Shown piece by piece: positions 46,901-55,293 of a stretch of DNA of 64,000 nucleotides (its first letter is position 1; each line of letters starts with the position of its first letter). The DNA is taken from the NCBI RefSeq assembly GCF_016894265.1, contig NZ_CP069791.1, positions 744,001 to 808,000 of the forward strand, given 5' to 3'. The DNA is from Corynebacterium tuberculostearicum (GTDB lineage Bacteria; Actinomycetota; Actinomycetes; Mycobacteriales; Mycobacteriaceae). The notes beneath the pieces were generated by a model. That model saw only the letters and a program-made list of their open reading frames with translations. It was not told the DNA's origin and searched no databases. The translations under genes and the position numbers were made by a program.

Positions 46901-47037
46901 TCTTCCAACCGTGGGGTATCCAGGTCGAAGTCGGCGGTAATCAGCAGGGTCTTGATGTCAGACTGAATATCAGCTTCAGTGCGCCCAGTGGCGTCTGGAG
47001 ACGCCAGGCGAGTAATCAGGGATTGTGGTGTGGTCAT
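43954..47037 (-). CDS. Single-chain restriction-modification enzyme (type IIG-like)
   Basis: 1027 residues. N-terminal PD-(D/E)xK nuclease: RRRIDIATGATVIEVKKR with Asp57, Glu66 and Lys68. A helical region leads to an N6-adenine methyltransferase with GEYYTPDWLAEG, motif I DPACGSGTF (346-354) and motif IV NPPW (563-566), as in Eco57I-like enzymes. The remaining 450 residues should include target recognition. It would methylate host DNA and cut unmethylated phage or plasmid DNA at an unknown site. No separate specificity or nuclease gene is adjacent, which favours a self-contained enzyme. ATG 47037 lacks a clear ribosome site. Part of the accessory island. Confidence 0.88.
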   Translation of the reverse strand: MTTPQSLITRLASPDATGRTEADIQSDIKTLLITADFDLDTPRLEEQIGDGSRRRIDIATGATVIEVKKRLTNETADADYINQLAGYVTTRMSQDGSRYNGILTDGKTWWLFEQSPADGSFARRSTFELAPGATGVGLIEWLQAVLATRSNITPTHANIESLLGASSPAYDQDVAYLLDLYAQVRTNPTVGLKRDLWARLLRSALGTGFDTDNDKLFIDHTLLVVEASVIGHAVMELPLDDLLQHPERLLSGDEFRQAGIYNVIESGFFDWILFAEGGEQYLSRIVKRIQMFDWSDIDHDVLKILYESVINADVRKGMGEYYTPDWLAEGVTAKVLDKPLEQSALDPACGSGTFVFQAIRRIITAAEAAGWDSPTIVEHVQNHVFGLDIHPVSVLLARVTYLLALGEHLQDRGDVWVPVHLGDSMQWYQPGDHEENVITINTEGVDLADVQNATLFSIARTLAFPLNSMGDTDTFDQLVTAMTDRAKEHTDPTTPRPEVKSVLKKFGITPGTKDYTLLAETFATLCDLNAEGRDSIWGFYIRNQVRPLWLSMPSRRVDVLIGNPPWVAYRYMTPDLQEKYRAFANRYNLWHGGKVATQQDLVGLFITRSVAKYLNDGGTFGFVTPLAVLSRKAYEGFRAGRWGTYLRGEFTETWDLDTMRPRGFFPVPSAVVFGTRHTFHDPTKISEEPACGFPPTKKVLSGLRVRNDWPATYEALTITEAKNVELGTDAGDRSPYNEVVVNGATIFPRMLFFVEEQTQTTSRLGRTQGTTTVESYRTKLEKEPWKSQPSWSATLPSRYVFDVHLGSTLVPFGLLEPWRAVLPIDRQQLMDEQQINNADNGVRDWWRDVSQRWEDNKTKQSRLSLMDNLDYQRKLSKQLNTVKHRVVYTASGNTIAAARLANPRALTEHALYWLPASGADEAKYLTAILNAPVTTELVAAYQSRGLFGGRHIDKNVWRLPIPKFDPADPLHTQLVDLAAKAEEVAAGVEAGNYGFQKHRQLVRNALAEAGITEPMNTAVKTLLGEDD

Positions 47038-47355
47038 GGCTTTCTAAGGTGGGTAGGTAAGTCTTAGTTGTTGATTCTTTCACGACGCACCCGCAACAAG
47101 GGCTGGTTGGTGGCAACCAATTCTTTGATTTGGCAGGCAGCCCAACGAGCCGCAAGGCGAAGCGGGAGTATAAACCCGTAACCCACAATATGACGGTTGT
47201 GTTGGTTGATCGGCTGGGGATATAGATCTACAGGGACATAGTTATAAGCCACCTGGGAAAATAGTTAAACCCACAGATAAAATCCTGAGGATAAGTGCCT
47301 TCGGATGGGAAAATATGCGCAGTCTTCGTTGAAGCCGCTGCAGCCAGTACCCGCT
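47038..47355. other. Intergenic region between restriction enzyme gene and cls
   Basis: 318 bases. No terminator or RNA gene is recognised. A 62-codon minus-strand frame at 47064-47252 is open but unsupported. The right boundary of the accessory island lies here. Confidence 0.5.
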
Positions 47356-48819
47356 TTACTGCAGCGCAGAAGTTAGGCGCATGACGTTATCCACGTAGCG
47401 GCGGATGAAGCCGCGCTCATTCCACTCCTCAAGGGTCAGCTCGTGGCATACGGCGCGGTAATTGGCCACGAGCTGGTTGAACTGGTCAATGAGGTCTCCC
47501 TTGGCCACCAGCATGGTGGATTCGTAATTTAGGCCGAACGAGCGCGGGTCCATATTAGAAGAGCCAAACATGCACAACGGATCGCGGCCCGGATCATCCG
47601 GGTCGGTGATGATGAACTTGGAGTGCAGCACAAAGGGGTAGGGGAATTGGTAGATGCGCACGCCCGCCTCCAGCAGCGCCTGGTAGTAAGAGGATTGGGC
47701 GTGGTTGACCATAAACTGGTCCGCCTTTGCCGATACATAAAGCTCCACGTCCACGCCGCGGTAGCAGGCGGTGGTCACGGCCTCCAGCAGGGATTCATCC
47801 GGGACGAAGTAGGGCGAGCACAGCACCAGCCGGTCCTTGGCGTGGTGTACCAGGGAGTTGAACATGCGCAGGTTTGGCTCAGTGGTGTAACCCGGCCCGG
47901 AGGGGATTATCTGGAGGTGGTTGGCGTCGGCAGTCTGGGCGTCGTCATAGGGCAGCTCATCCAGTGGCAGGTTCTCTTCTGCCTCGAGGTACCAATCCAC
48001 GGCGAAGATTGCGGACATGGAGGTCACAATCGGGCCGGAAAGCTCCACCATGTAGTCAATCCAGTAGCGGTCCTTGGTCTTGTACTGGCGCTTAATCATA
48101 TTCAGCGAGCCAATAAAGCCCACCTTGCCATCGATAATCACCAGCTTGCGGTGATTGCGCAGGTCAGGGCGGCGGAAGCGGCCCTTGTGGAGCTGGATGG
48201 GCAGCATGAGATGCCAGTCGACGCCTATCTCCGTTAGCCGCTTGCCCAGCGTGAAGTAGCCCTTGTACTTGAAGCTGCCGATCTGATCCAAGAGCAAGCG
48301 CACCTTTACACCTCGGGCGGTAGCCCTGCGCAGCGACTCAAAGAAGACGTCTGTGGTCTCATCCCAGGACTGGATGTAGATCTCGATGGATACGTACTTC
48401 TCGGCGCGGTCAATAGCGGCGGTAATGGCGCGAATGGACTCGTCATAATCCGCGTGCAGGCCAAGGTTATGGCCCACCAATGCTGGGAACCCGGTCAGCT
48501 CGCGGTTGAGCCGAATAACCGACTCTACTTCCGCCGAAAGGAGGCCCTGCGGATGATCCGGGGTGCGGGCTGTGACGTTTTCAATCTTCTCATTGGCTTC
48601 TTGCTGGATGCGGTGGCGACGCCGGTTGATATACGGCGATCCCATGAGCAAAAACAGCGGCAGGCCGATAAATGGCAGCACCAGAATAGCCAATAGCCAC
48701 GCGGTGGAACTGGAAGGCCGACGGCCTTCCGGCACAAAACCAACGGCAATAATCTTGATGCCGTAATCAAGGATCAGGAATACGAGCTGCCAGAAGCTGA
48801 GATCAAGAGACCAAGACAT
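47356..48819 (-). CDS. cls: Cardiolipin synthase, phospholipase D type
   Basis: Joins phosphatidylglycerol to a second lipid to give cardiolipin in the inner membrane. 487 residues: two N-terminal membrane helices (about 8-60, including LLAILVLPFIGLPLFLLMG) and two PLD catalytic motifs, HRKLVIIDG with GSLN and HSKFIITD with GSSN. Both HKD triads are complete. Its ATG follows directly on the xth stop (TAA-ATG), so the two genes are cotranscribed leftwards. Confidence 0.93.
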   Translation of the reverse strand: MSWSLDLSFWQLVFLILDYGIKIIAVGFVPEGRRPSSSTAWLLAILVLPFIGLPLFLLMGSPYINRRRHRIQQEANEKIENVTARTPDHPQGLLSAEVESVIRLNRELTGFPALVGHNLGLHADYDESIRAITAAIDRAEKYVSIEIYIQSWDETTDVFFESLRRATARGVKVRLLLDQIGSFKYKGYFTLGKRLTEIGVDWHLMLPIQLHKGRFRRPDLRNHRKLVIIDGKVGFIGSLNMIKRQYKTKDRYWIDYMVELSGPIVTSMSAIFAVDWYLEAEENLPLDELPYDDAQTADANHLQIIPSGPGYTTEPNLRMFNSLVHHAKDRLVLCSPYFVPDESLLEAVTTACYRGVDVELYVSAKADQFMVNHAQSSYYQALLEAGVRIYQFPYPFVLHSKFIITDPDDPGRDPLCMFGSSNMDPRSFGLNYESTMLVAKGDLIDQFNQLVANYRAVCHELTLEEWNERGFIRRYVDNVMRLTSALQ

Positions 48820-49629
48820 TTAACGAACGGAATCGAAATCGGGCAGATCGTAATCTGCGATAAGCGGGCAATGATCAGAGGTTTTATCGCCGGCGCGCTC
48901 CACCATGTCTACCTGCGCGCCGGTCACATGCTTGGCAAGCGGGGCTGAAGCCAACTGGAAGTCGATGCGCATGCCCTCGTTCTTTTGGAAGCGCATGCCT
49001 TTGTAATCGAAGTAGGTATAGCGCTGGTCCTCCGTGAACCGGCGGGTAACTTCCTCGAGGCCGGCTTCTTCCAGCATCTGGAACGCGGCGCGCTCTGGCT
49101 CGGTGACATGAGTCTTGCCGCGGAATGCCTCAATATCCCACACGTCTTCATCGCGCGGGGCAATATTGAAATCACCGGTCATAAGCAGCTTGGATTGCGC
49201 ATGATCTTCTGCATAGCGCGCCAAGTGATAGAGAAAGTCCAGCTTGTAGTCGTAGTGGCGGTCCGTAATCTCGCGGCCGTTGGGCACGTAGAGAGACCAG
49301 ATTTCTACGCCACGGATGCGCGCCCCTAGTGCTCGGGCCTCACGGTCTTGCGGCTTTTCTGGATCTTTGGCAAAGCCTGGCTGGCCCGGAAAGCCGATAA
49401 AGACGTCCTCGGGCTCTTCCTTGGACACAATGGCCACGCCGTTCCACTGGTTGAGCCCGTGGCAGGTGACATGTAGGCCCGCGTCCTCGAAGGCCTCGCG
49501 TGGAAACTTATCGTCTTTTACCTTAGTTTCTTGCAGGCACAAAACATCGATGTCGTGCTTGGAGATAAGGTCCAGCGCCCGCTGTGTGCGGGTACGAACG
49601 GAGTTAATATTCCACGTGGCGATGCGCAT
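48820..49629 (-). CDS. xth: Exodeoxyribonuclease III / AP endonuclease
   Basis: Mg-dependent enzyme that nicks abasic sites and trims 3' ends in base excision repair. 269 residues from the ATG at 49629, which gives the standard start MRIATWNINSVR. Family motifs are present: LCLQETKVKD (metal Glu), SLYVPNGR with the catalytic Tyr, MTGDFNIAP and the C-terminal SDHCPLIADY His. It is followed without gap by cls. Confidence 0.94.
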   Translation of the reverse strand: MRIATWNINSVRTRTQRALDLISKHDIDVLCLQETKVKDDKFPREAFEDAGLHVTCHGLNQWNGVAIVSKEEPEDVFIGFPGQPGFAKDPEKPQDREARALGARIRGVEIWSLYVPNGREITDRHYDYKLDFLYHLARYAEDHAQSKLLMTGDFNIAPRDEDVWDIEAFRGKTHVTEPERAAFQMLEEAGLEEVTRRFTEDQRYTYFDYKGMRFQKNEGMRIDFQLASAPLAKHVTGAQVDMVERAGDKTSDHCPLIADYDLPDFDSVR

Positions 49630-49718
49630 GCCACATAGGTTACCTGCCCGCTGTAGCAAGGTCAGCGGGCAGTCCCATAAGGCTCACCGCCCAGACCGGA
49701 AGTCCGCAGCGCGGAGAG

Positions 49719-50708
49719 CTAGTCGCGCAGGCGGGCGTAGATGCGCCGGTGTTGCTCGATGAAACCGAGCTTCTCCGCCAGCCGCACGCCGGCGATATTC
49801 GAGGCCGGGACGGTGAGGTACGCGTGCTCAGCGCCGTTGTCGTGGCCCCAGTGCAGCAGGTGCTGGAGCGCGAGCGTGCCGTATCCGCGGCGCCGGAAGT
49901 CCTTGGCTACCTCGATGTCAGAAAGACCCAGCCACGTGGTGCCATCGCCGGATTCGCTCAGGGCGCCGCGGGCAATGGCGACGGTCTCGCCATCGATGGC
50001 CAGGCGGCCAAAGCCGAGCGTTCCCTCGACGTGAGAGCCAAGGCTCTGCAACGCCTCGGCAGAAAGGGTATCGGTGCGGGATTGATACATCGCCAGCCAC
50101 TCGTCATCGGGCTGGGCGGTGAGGTGGAAGGTGGGGGAGGGAGAGGGGGCGTCGGCAAGCGTGGGCAGATCCCGCAGGACCATAGCGAGGATCTCTGGCT
50201 CGGTCTCCCAGGCGGGGTCGGCGAGCAGGCGCTCGGCCGGCTTGCCAATGCGCTCCGGGACTAGCAGGCGCACCGGAAGGTTGTGGCGGGCGTAGAAGGC
50301 CTTAATCTCTTCCAACGGCACTGGAGTAAAGCCCGCGGAAGGGCCAAGGGGCACGGCCGAGTTGGAGTGGCCGGAAACCCCGTCGCTCGCGCGCAGTAGC
50401 CAGGAACCATCGCTGGTCCAGGCGTGGTCTGTGCCGGGGAAGGCCGAGGCCGCGGCAACCTCCACTGCGCGGATATCGGAATTGCGGACCATGCGCGGGG
50501 AGAGGCGTTTAATGATCTTCAGCTGCTCCGGCGGGATCTCCACCGCCTCCAGGTCGGAGGGGTAGCCGCCGACCTCTTGTGGGCGAATGACCAGCGGATT
50601 GAGGCTCAGTACGTGCCCAATGACATCGCTATGCACATCGCCGAAGTCGCGCCGGGCCACCACGCGCTCGCCCACTTGGACGGCATCGGAGCGGAAAATG
50701 CGTGACAT
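49719..50708 (-). CDS. GNAT-family N-acetyltransferase with N-terminal SH3-like domain
   Basis: 329 residues. The first 65 residues (VGERVVARRDFGDVHSDVIGHVL) look like a small beta-barrel; the rest is a long GNAT protein with the acetyl-CoA loop RRRGYGTLALQHLL and C-terminal NIAGVRLAEKLGFIEQHRR. Substrate unknown. Its ATG overlaps the def stop by one base (TAATG), so it is made with peptide deformylase, and a role in N-terminal protein acetylation would fit but is a guess. Confidence 0.87.
   Translation of the reverse strand: MSRIFRSDAVQVGERVVARRDFGDVHSDVIGHVLSLNPLVIRPQEVGGYPSDLEAVEIPPEQLKIIKRLSPRMVRNSDIRAVEVAAASAFPGTDHAWTSDGSWLLRASDGVSGHSNSAVPLGPSAGFTPVPLEEIKAFYARHNLPVRLLVPERIGKPAERLLADPAWETEPEILAMVLRDLPTLADAPSPSPTFHLTAQPDDEWLAMYQSRTDTLSAEALQSLGSHVEGTLGFGRLAIDGETVAIARGALSESGDGTTWLGLSDIEVAKDFRRRGYGTLALQHLLHWGHDNGAEHAYLTVPASNIAGVRLAEKLGFIEQHRRIYARLRD
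50144..50159 (+). repeat. 16-bp word AGGGGGCGTCGGCAAG, copy 3
   Basis: Exact copy, here antisense to the GNAT gene, where it encodes LADAP in the linker. Confidence 0.6.
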
Positions 50709-51331
50709 TAGTCGTCGTGGCCGAAGGGATCGGCGTCCTCACCCGGTACCCAGGAATAACCTGGCTCGGTCCAGCCGTGGCGCTTAATGGCCTTCTTGGC
50801 CTGGCGCTTATAGCGGCCAATGAGGGTATCGGTGTAGAGGAAACCATCGAGGTGGCCGGTCTCGTGCTGCAGGCAGCGGGCGAAAAAGCCATAACCCTCG
50901 ACGGAAATGTCATTGCCGTTTTCGTCCTTGCCGGTCACGCGCGCCCAGTCGGCGCGGCCGGTGGGAAAGCCCTCGCCCGGCACGGAGAGGCAACCCTCGT
51001 CATCGGAGCCGTCGTCGGCCGGCATGGTTTCTGGAATCTCGGAGGTCTCCAGCACGGGGTTAATGACGCAGCCCTTGCGCATGCCCGCCTCTTCGGACGG
51101 CAGCTCGGTGCCATTGGGGCCATCCGTATCGGGGCAGTGGTAGACAAAGAGGCGCTTGCCAATTCCTACCTGGTTAGCGGCCAGGCCCACGCCATTGGCG
51201 GCGTCCATGGTTTCATACATGTCCGCGATGAGCTGCTGCATTTCCGGGGTGGAAATCTCGGATTCTTCCACCGGTTGGGTGGGTTCGTGAAGCACGGTCT
51301 CGCCGTGGATAACGATGGGGCGAATAGTCAT
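50708..51331 (-). CDS. def: Peptide deformylase
   Basis: Removes the formyl group from new N-termini. 207 residues with an intact metal centre: [10 protein letters not shown] (motif 1), EGCLSVPG (motif 2, metal Cys) and QHETGHLDG (motif 3, HExxH). The C-terminus is a basic tail ([11 protein letters not shown]). A TAAACT -10 box seven bases before the ATG suggests leaderless expression. It diverges from the DUF3263 gene across only 16 bases and is coupled to the GNAT gene downstream. Confidence 0.95.
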   Translation of the reverse strand: MTIRPIVIHGETVLHEPTQPVEESEISTPEMQQLIADMYETMDAANGVGLAANQVGIGKRLFVYHCPDTDGPNGTELPSEEAGMRKGCVINPVLETSEIPETMPADDGSDDEGCLSVPGEGFPTGRADWARVTGKDENGNDISVEGYGFFARCLQHETGHLDGFLYTDTLIGRYKRQAKKAIKRHGWTEPGYSWVPGEDADPFGHDD

Positions 51332-51347
51332 GCCTTACAGTTTAGGC
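51332..51347. promoter_or_regulatory. Overlapping divergent leaderless promoters (def / DUF3263)
   Basis: The 16 bases between the two ATGs contain TACAGT (51336-51341, plus strand, six bases before ATG 51348) and, on the minus strand, TAAACT seven bases before ATG 51331. The -10 boxes overlap and both start codons sit in an inverted repeat CATGCCT...AGGCATG. Confidence 0.6.
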
Positions 51348-51605
51348 ATGAACCCCTTGTCTGACCTAGACGCCGCCATTTTGGACTTCGAGGAAACCGC
51401 GCCGCGCAGCATCGGCCGCAAGGAAGAGGCCATCCGTGCGCAGCTGGACATCTCCCCGGTGCGCTACCACCAGCGCCTTAACCTGCTTCTCGACGCCCCC
51501 GCGGCCGCCCAATCCCACCCGCTTCTGGTCGCACGGCTGCGGCGCCTGCGCGAGGAGCGAGAAGACACGCGGCGCGCCGCGCGGGGAAATACCCCAGATA
51601 GTTAA
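51348..51605 (+). CDS. DUF3263 family protein
   Basis: 85 residues. MNPLSDLDAAILDFEETAP, RKEEAIRAQLDISPVRYHQRLNLLLD and HPLLVARLRRLREER match the actinobacterial DUF3263 family, which looks like a small HTH protein; function unknown. ATG 51348 is used without a ribosome site, probably as a leaderless mRNA. The following LytR_C gene starts 23 bases after its stop; as I recall, the two genes are neighbours in other corynebacteria. Confidence 0.85.
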   Translation: MNPLSDLDAAILDFEETAPRSIGRKEEAIRAQLDISPVRYHQRLNLLLDAPAAAQSHPLLVARLRRLREEREDTRRAARGNTPDS

Positions 51606-51628
51606 TTCTGGGTACTAGTGTTGCGTAT

Positions 51629-52438
51629 GTGACTAATGTGAATCCGGAAAATTCGACCGACAAGGTATCCGACGAAATCCGCGCCGGCTCTGCTGCCGGT
51701 GCGTCCGCTTCCCGTGCAGCTAAGCGCCCCGCTGGTGGTGGCGCGCACGCTAAAAAGGGCGGCCTCCCGCTGCGCGGCCTGGCGATGGTCCTCATCGCCG
51801 TGGCCGTTATGCTCGGACTCTGGGCTTTGTACTCCATGACCTCAGGCGACGATGACTCCACCGTTGCCTCCGAGAGCAAGCAGGAAAACTCCACCGGTTC
51901 CACCATCGGTGCCGCGCCCGAAGGATCTGCCGGCCCCGACGCCGCAGGCTCCCGTGCCCCTGGCGCGCCAGGCGCTTCCGAGGGTGCGAGCGCCCCTGCC
52001 CCCGCACCGGCACCAGGTGAGGGCGAAGGCGACGGCGCAGGCGACCGAGCTGCCTCCGGCGCTGCCGATGAGGGAGCCGCGGCCGGGGGAGAAGCCGCCG
52101 CAGGCGAGGAGAACGCCCACTCCGCCGCGCGCGACCGCAACGATATTAAGGTCAGCGTTCTCAATAACTCCGGCGAGGTAGACAAGGCCAAGAAGGAAGC
52201 CGATTCCCTCAAGGGGGGCGGCTTCAAGGTTGGCTACGTAGGTAACCTGCCTGGCGACGTCCTTACCGTCCCGAAGACCACCGTCTTCTTCCCAGAAGGT
52301 GATACCTCCGCTGAAGCACTGGCTAAGGAGGTCGCCGCCCGCTACCAGGCCGATATCGCCCCGATGAACCGCGATTTGCCTAAGGAAGCAACCGATGACG
52401 GCGCCGTCGTCGTCGCCCTGGCGGTTCCGCAGGCCTAA
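51629..52438 (+). CDS. LytR_C-domain membrane protein
   Basis: 269 residues, GTG start. A basic cytoplasmic N-terminus, one membrane helix (about 50-70), a long Ala/Pro/Gly/Glu-rich extracytoplasmic linker, and a C-terminal LytR_C domain (about 170-265) beginning IKVSVLNNSGEVDKAKKEAD and GGFKVGYVGNLP. This domain is also found at the end of LytR-CpsA-Psr enzymes that attach polymers to the cell wall; alone it probably binds wall components. Terminator downstream. Confidence 0.85.
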   Translation: MTNVNPENSTDKVSDEIRAGSAAGASASRAAKRPAGGGAHAKKGGLPLRGLAMVLIAVAVMLGLWALYSMTSGDDDSTVASESKQENSTGSTIGAAPEGSAGPDAAGSRAPGAPGASEGASAPAPAPAPGEGEGDGAGDRAASGAADEGAAAGGEAAAGEENAHSAARDRNDIKVSVLNNSGEVDKAKKEADSLKGGGFKVGYVGNLPGDVLTVPKTTVFFPEGDTSAEALAKEVAARYQADIAPMNRDLPKEATDDGAVVVALAVPQA

Positions 52439-52458
52439 GCAAGCCGCGCACCTAATTT

Positions 52459-52523
52459 AAAGTCCAAGGCCATCCGGCCGAAGAGAAACACCAAAGTTCT
52501 TCGACCGAAGGCCTTGGACTTTT
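52459..52523 (+). terminator. Large terminator hairpin after LytR_C gene
   Basis: AAAGTCCAAGGCC pairs with GGCCTTGGACTTT, with smaller inner pairing, followed by TGTG. A perfect 13-base outer stem. Confidence 0.8.
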
Positions 52524-52605
52524 GTGATCTGACCTTTTCCGCGCCCGCAGGCCCGCCGGTGCGAACAGGTTAAATAAAATTCACTTCTTAATACCTGTCA
52601 CCCGT

Positions 52606-52611
52606 TAAGCT
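52606..52611 (+). promoter_or_regulatory. -10 box of leaderless carboxylate-amine ligase gene
   Basis: TAAGCT ends six bases before the GTG at 52618. Confidence 0.5.
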
Positions 52612-52617
52612 GAATGG

Positions 52618-53754
52618 GTGAAGATCCCGGCAGAACAATTCGCCCGCTCTCCCGAACCAACGCTCGGCGTGGAATGGGAGGTGGCGCTCGTGGACCGTGG
52701 CACGCGCGACCTTGTCCCGCGCGGCGCAGAACTCATTGACCTCGCCACTGCAACCCACCCCGAGATTCATCTGGAAAAGGAATTTCTCCAGAACACGGTG
52801 GAGCTGGTCACCGGCGTCTGCCATACCGTGCCGGAAGCCATCGCTGACCTGAACACTTCCCTGAAGGCAGTGGAAGAAGCAGCCGATAAACTGGGCGTAG
52901 ACGTCTGGGCCTCTGGTGGCCACCCGTTTACGGACTTCCGGGAGAACCCGCTTTCGGATAAGCCCAGCTATCAAGAAATCATCGCGCGCACCCAGTACTG
53001 GGGCAAGCAGATGCTGCTTTGGGGCACGCACGTGCACGTGGGCGTTAGCCACGAGGACCGCGTATGGCGCATCATCAATGCGCTGATGACCAAGTACCCC
53101 CACCTGCTGGCCATTTCTGCGTGCTCGCCCGGGTGGGAGGGCCTCGATACCGGCTATGCCTCCAACCGCACCATGCTGTACCAACAGCTGCCCACCGCAG
53201 GCATGCCGTATCAATTCCGCGATTGGGCCGAGTGGCAGTCCTATATGCGCGACCAGGCCATTTCCGGCGTTATTAATCACACCGGTTCCATGCACTTTGA
53301 TATTCGGCCGGCGTCCAAGTGGGGCACGGTGGAGGTGCGCGTCTCTGATGCGACGTCCAACCTGCGCGAGCTCTCCGCCATCGTGGCGCTCACTCACTGC
53401 TTGGTGGTGTACTACGACCGGCTTATCGACGCCGCGGAGCCCCTTCCCACCCTGCAGCCCTGGCACGTGGCAGAAAATAAGTGGCGCGGTGCCCGCTATG
53501 GCATGGACGCGCTGGTGATTACCTCCCGCGAGACCGATGAGGCCTGGGTTAAGGACGAGTTAGCGGAGATGGTGGATGAGTTTAGCCCCATTGCGCGCGA
53601 GCTGGGATGCGTCAACGAGTTAAAGCTCATCCACGAAATTATCGATGGCGGAGCCGGCTATGAGCGGCAGCGCCGTCTCTTTAAAGAGACGGGCAGCTGG
53701 CGCGAGGTGGTCGAAGAGACCTGCCGCGAGTTGCACACCTTCCGCCCGCTCTAA
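52618..53754 (+). CDS. Carboxylate-amine ligase, GCS2/YbdK family
   Basis: 378 residues, GTG start. Glutamate-cysteine-ligase fold of the YbdK type: [37 protein letters not shown], the HFDIRP strand and VEVRVSD. Family members couple an amino acid to a carboxylate with ATP (gamma-glutamyl ligation in YbdK); in corynebacteria, which use mycothiol rather than glutathione, the natural substrate is unclear. Leaderless-type -10 upstream. Convergent with the glycosyltransferase gene. Confidence 0.88.
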   Translation: MKIPAEQFARSPEPTLGVEWEVALVDRGTRDLVPRGAELIDLATATHPEIHLEKEFLQNTVELVTGVCHTVPEAIADLNTSLKAVEEAADKLGVDVWASGGHPFTDFRENPLSDKPSYQEIIARTQYWGKQMLLWGTHVHVGVSHEDRVWRIINALMTKYPHLLAISACSPGWEGLDTGYASNRTMLYQQLPTAGMPYQFRDWAEWQSYMRDQAISGVINHTGSMHFDIRPASKWGTVEVRVSDATSNLRELSAIVALTHCLVVYYDRLIDAAEPLPTLQPWHVAENKWRGARYGMDALVITSRETDEAWVKDELAEMVDEFSPIARELGCVNELKLIHEIIDGGAGYERQRRLFKETGSWREVVEETCRELHTFRPL

Positions 53755-53778
53755 AGCGGCGGGCAGGCGGGCCCGGGG

Positions 53779-55278
53779 CTAGTCCTCGGAGCGTGAATGG
53801 CGACCGTAGGCCGGGATATCGGGGATATCGGTGATGTCCTGAGCCGCCGGGAACGCGCGCGTTTCCGGCCCTACCGCGGGCATTTCTGCCGTTTCATCGC
53901 TGACGGGTTGCGCTGCCCGTGGATGACCCTGGCCCCTCCGGCTCGTAGCTGCCGTATTAAACGAGCGCGCCGGGAGTGCTCCGGCCTCCGCGGAAGCAGG
54001 TTGCGCACCAGCGGGCTTTGCGCCAGTGGGCTGCGCAGGTAAGTGGTGGCGGCCCGGGGCGGGCGCTTCCTCTTCCGGCTGGTTGCCAGGAATAAAACCC
54101 CACACCGCGTAGAAGGCGATAAAGAGGACGCCGGCGCCGGTGAAGGCCAACGTTCCCCACGGCTGCAGATCCCAGTGGTTGAGCGAGCGGCTAGCCGCAG
54201 ATAGCCACACGGGTGCGGAGATAAACGGCATGGTTACCGCACACATAGCGAGCACCGACACGAAGCCAGCGACCTGCGCGCCGAGGATGCCGGGCAGGCG
54301 CTTGCCCAGACCTTGGTTGACGGCAACCAGCACGACGACGGCCAGCGGCACCGTCCACACCCAGTGGTGATACCAAGAGAAGGGGGAGACCAAGCAGGAG
54401 CTGATGCCGGCAAGCGCGAGTGCGGCGGAATTATTGCGGTGCTTCATCGCGGTGCGCAGCGCCAGGCAGGTCAAGATGAAGACCACGACCACGGCGGCGA
54501 GCCAGATCCAGCCGCCATCGATGCCCCATGCGCGGACCATCACCGAGCGAATGGACTGCGCACCTGGGTTGGTGTGCTCGCCCACGCGGGAGGACTTAAA
54601 GATAGCGTCGGTCCAGAAATCGGCGGCATCCGGAATGGTCACGAAACCAATGGCAACGGTCACCGCGAAGGTAAGGATGGCGATGATCGCTTGCCACCAG
54701 CGCTTCTGGAAGAGCAAGACCAGACCCATATAGGCCGGGGTGAGCTTCATACCCGCGGCCAAACCAATGCCGATGCCGGGAAGAGCGCGCTTGCGCGGGA
54801 GGATGTCCAAGGCCACCAGCAGCATCAAAAAGATGTTGATCTGGCCAAAGAATAAGGTGCCGTGCACCGGTTCATTCGCCGGGGTGCAGCACAGCAGCAA
54901 AACGCCCAGCAGCCAAATTGCCGGGGAGAGCTTGAGGCCGCGCTCGCGCAGGACCAGCATAATAACCGTGAACAAGGCGAGGGCGGTGCCGCCCTGCCAG
55001 AGAAGGATCAAGGGGGCGTCGGCAAGCCTGGAAAGCCACGTGAAAAGAGTGCCGGAAAAGGGCGGATAGGTAAAAGGCAGGTCGCCGATGTAGGCGTTAT
55101 CGTAGAGATCCGCGCCTTGGGCCACCTCTCCGCCGGCGAGCCAATAAATCTTCAGATCCAGGGGGACGCGCCACACAAAGGCGCTATTGCCGTCGAAGAT
55201 GCTGAAGCGGTAGACGATGACGCCGATAAGGGCGGCGAGCAAAGTCACCACAGTGGGAAGCCCATAAAGCTTTTTCAC
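53779..55278 (-). CDS. GT87-type polyprenol-phosphate-mannose-dependent glycosyltransferase
   Basis: 499 residues, about ten membrane helices and a cytoplasmic Pro/Ala-rich tail of about 100 residues. LDLKIYWLAGGEVAQGADLY near the N-terminus carries the acidic residue of the first loop, and TYPPFSGTLF and SPFSWYHHWVW are typical of DUF2029/GT87. These GT-C enzymes add mannose or arabinose to lipomannan and related glycolipids from polyprenyl-phosphate donors outside the membrane. The exact linkage is unknown. It begins 15 bases after the mnhG stop, so it may be cotranscribed with the mrp operon. Confidence 0.85.
   Translation of the reverse strand: MKKLYGLPTVVTLLAALIGVIVYRFSIFDGNSAFVWRVPLDLKIYWLAGGEVAQGADLYDNAYIGDLPFTYPPFSGTLFTWLSRLADAPLILLWQGGTALALFTVIMLVLRERGLKLSPAIWLLGVLLLCCTPANEPVHGTLFFGQINIFLMLLVALDILPRKRALPGIGIGLAAGMKLTPAYMGLVLLFQKRWWQAIIAILTFAVTVAIGFVTIPDAADFWTDAIFKSSRVGEHTNPGAQSIRSVMVRAWGIDGGWIWLAAVVVVFILTCLALRTAMKHRNNSAALALAGISSCLVSPFSWYHHWVWTVPLAVVVLVAVNQGLGKRLPGILGAQVAGFVSVLAMCAVTMPFISAPVWLSAASRSLNHWDLQPWGTLAFTGAGVLFIAFYAVWGFIPGNQPEEEAPAPGRHHLPAQPTGAKPAGAQPASAEAGALPARSFNTAATSRRGQGHPRAAQPVSDETAEMPAVGPETRAFPAAQDITDIPDIPAYGRHSRSED
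55011..55026 (+). repeat. 16-bp word AGGGGGCGTCGGCAAG, copy 4
   Basis: Exact copy, antisense to the GT87 gene, where it encodes LADAP in an extracytoplasmic loop. Confidence 0.6.
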
Positions 55279-55293
55279 GGTGAAAAGCGTCTC

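Noticed and set aside
47064..47252. 62-codon minus-strand frame just upstream of the restriction enzyme gene
   Set aside because: GTG start with poor ribosome site and no recognisable feature; its place in front of the enzyme gene is suggestive but not enough.
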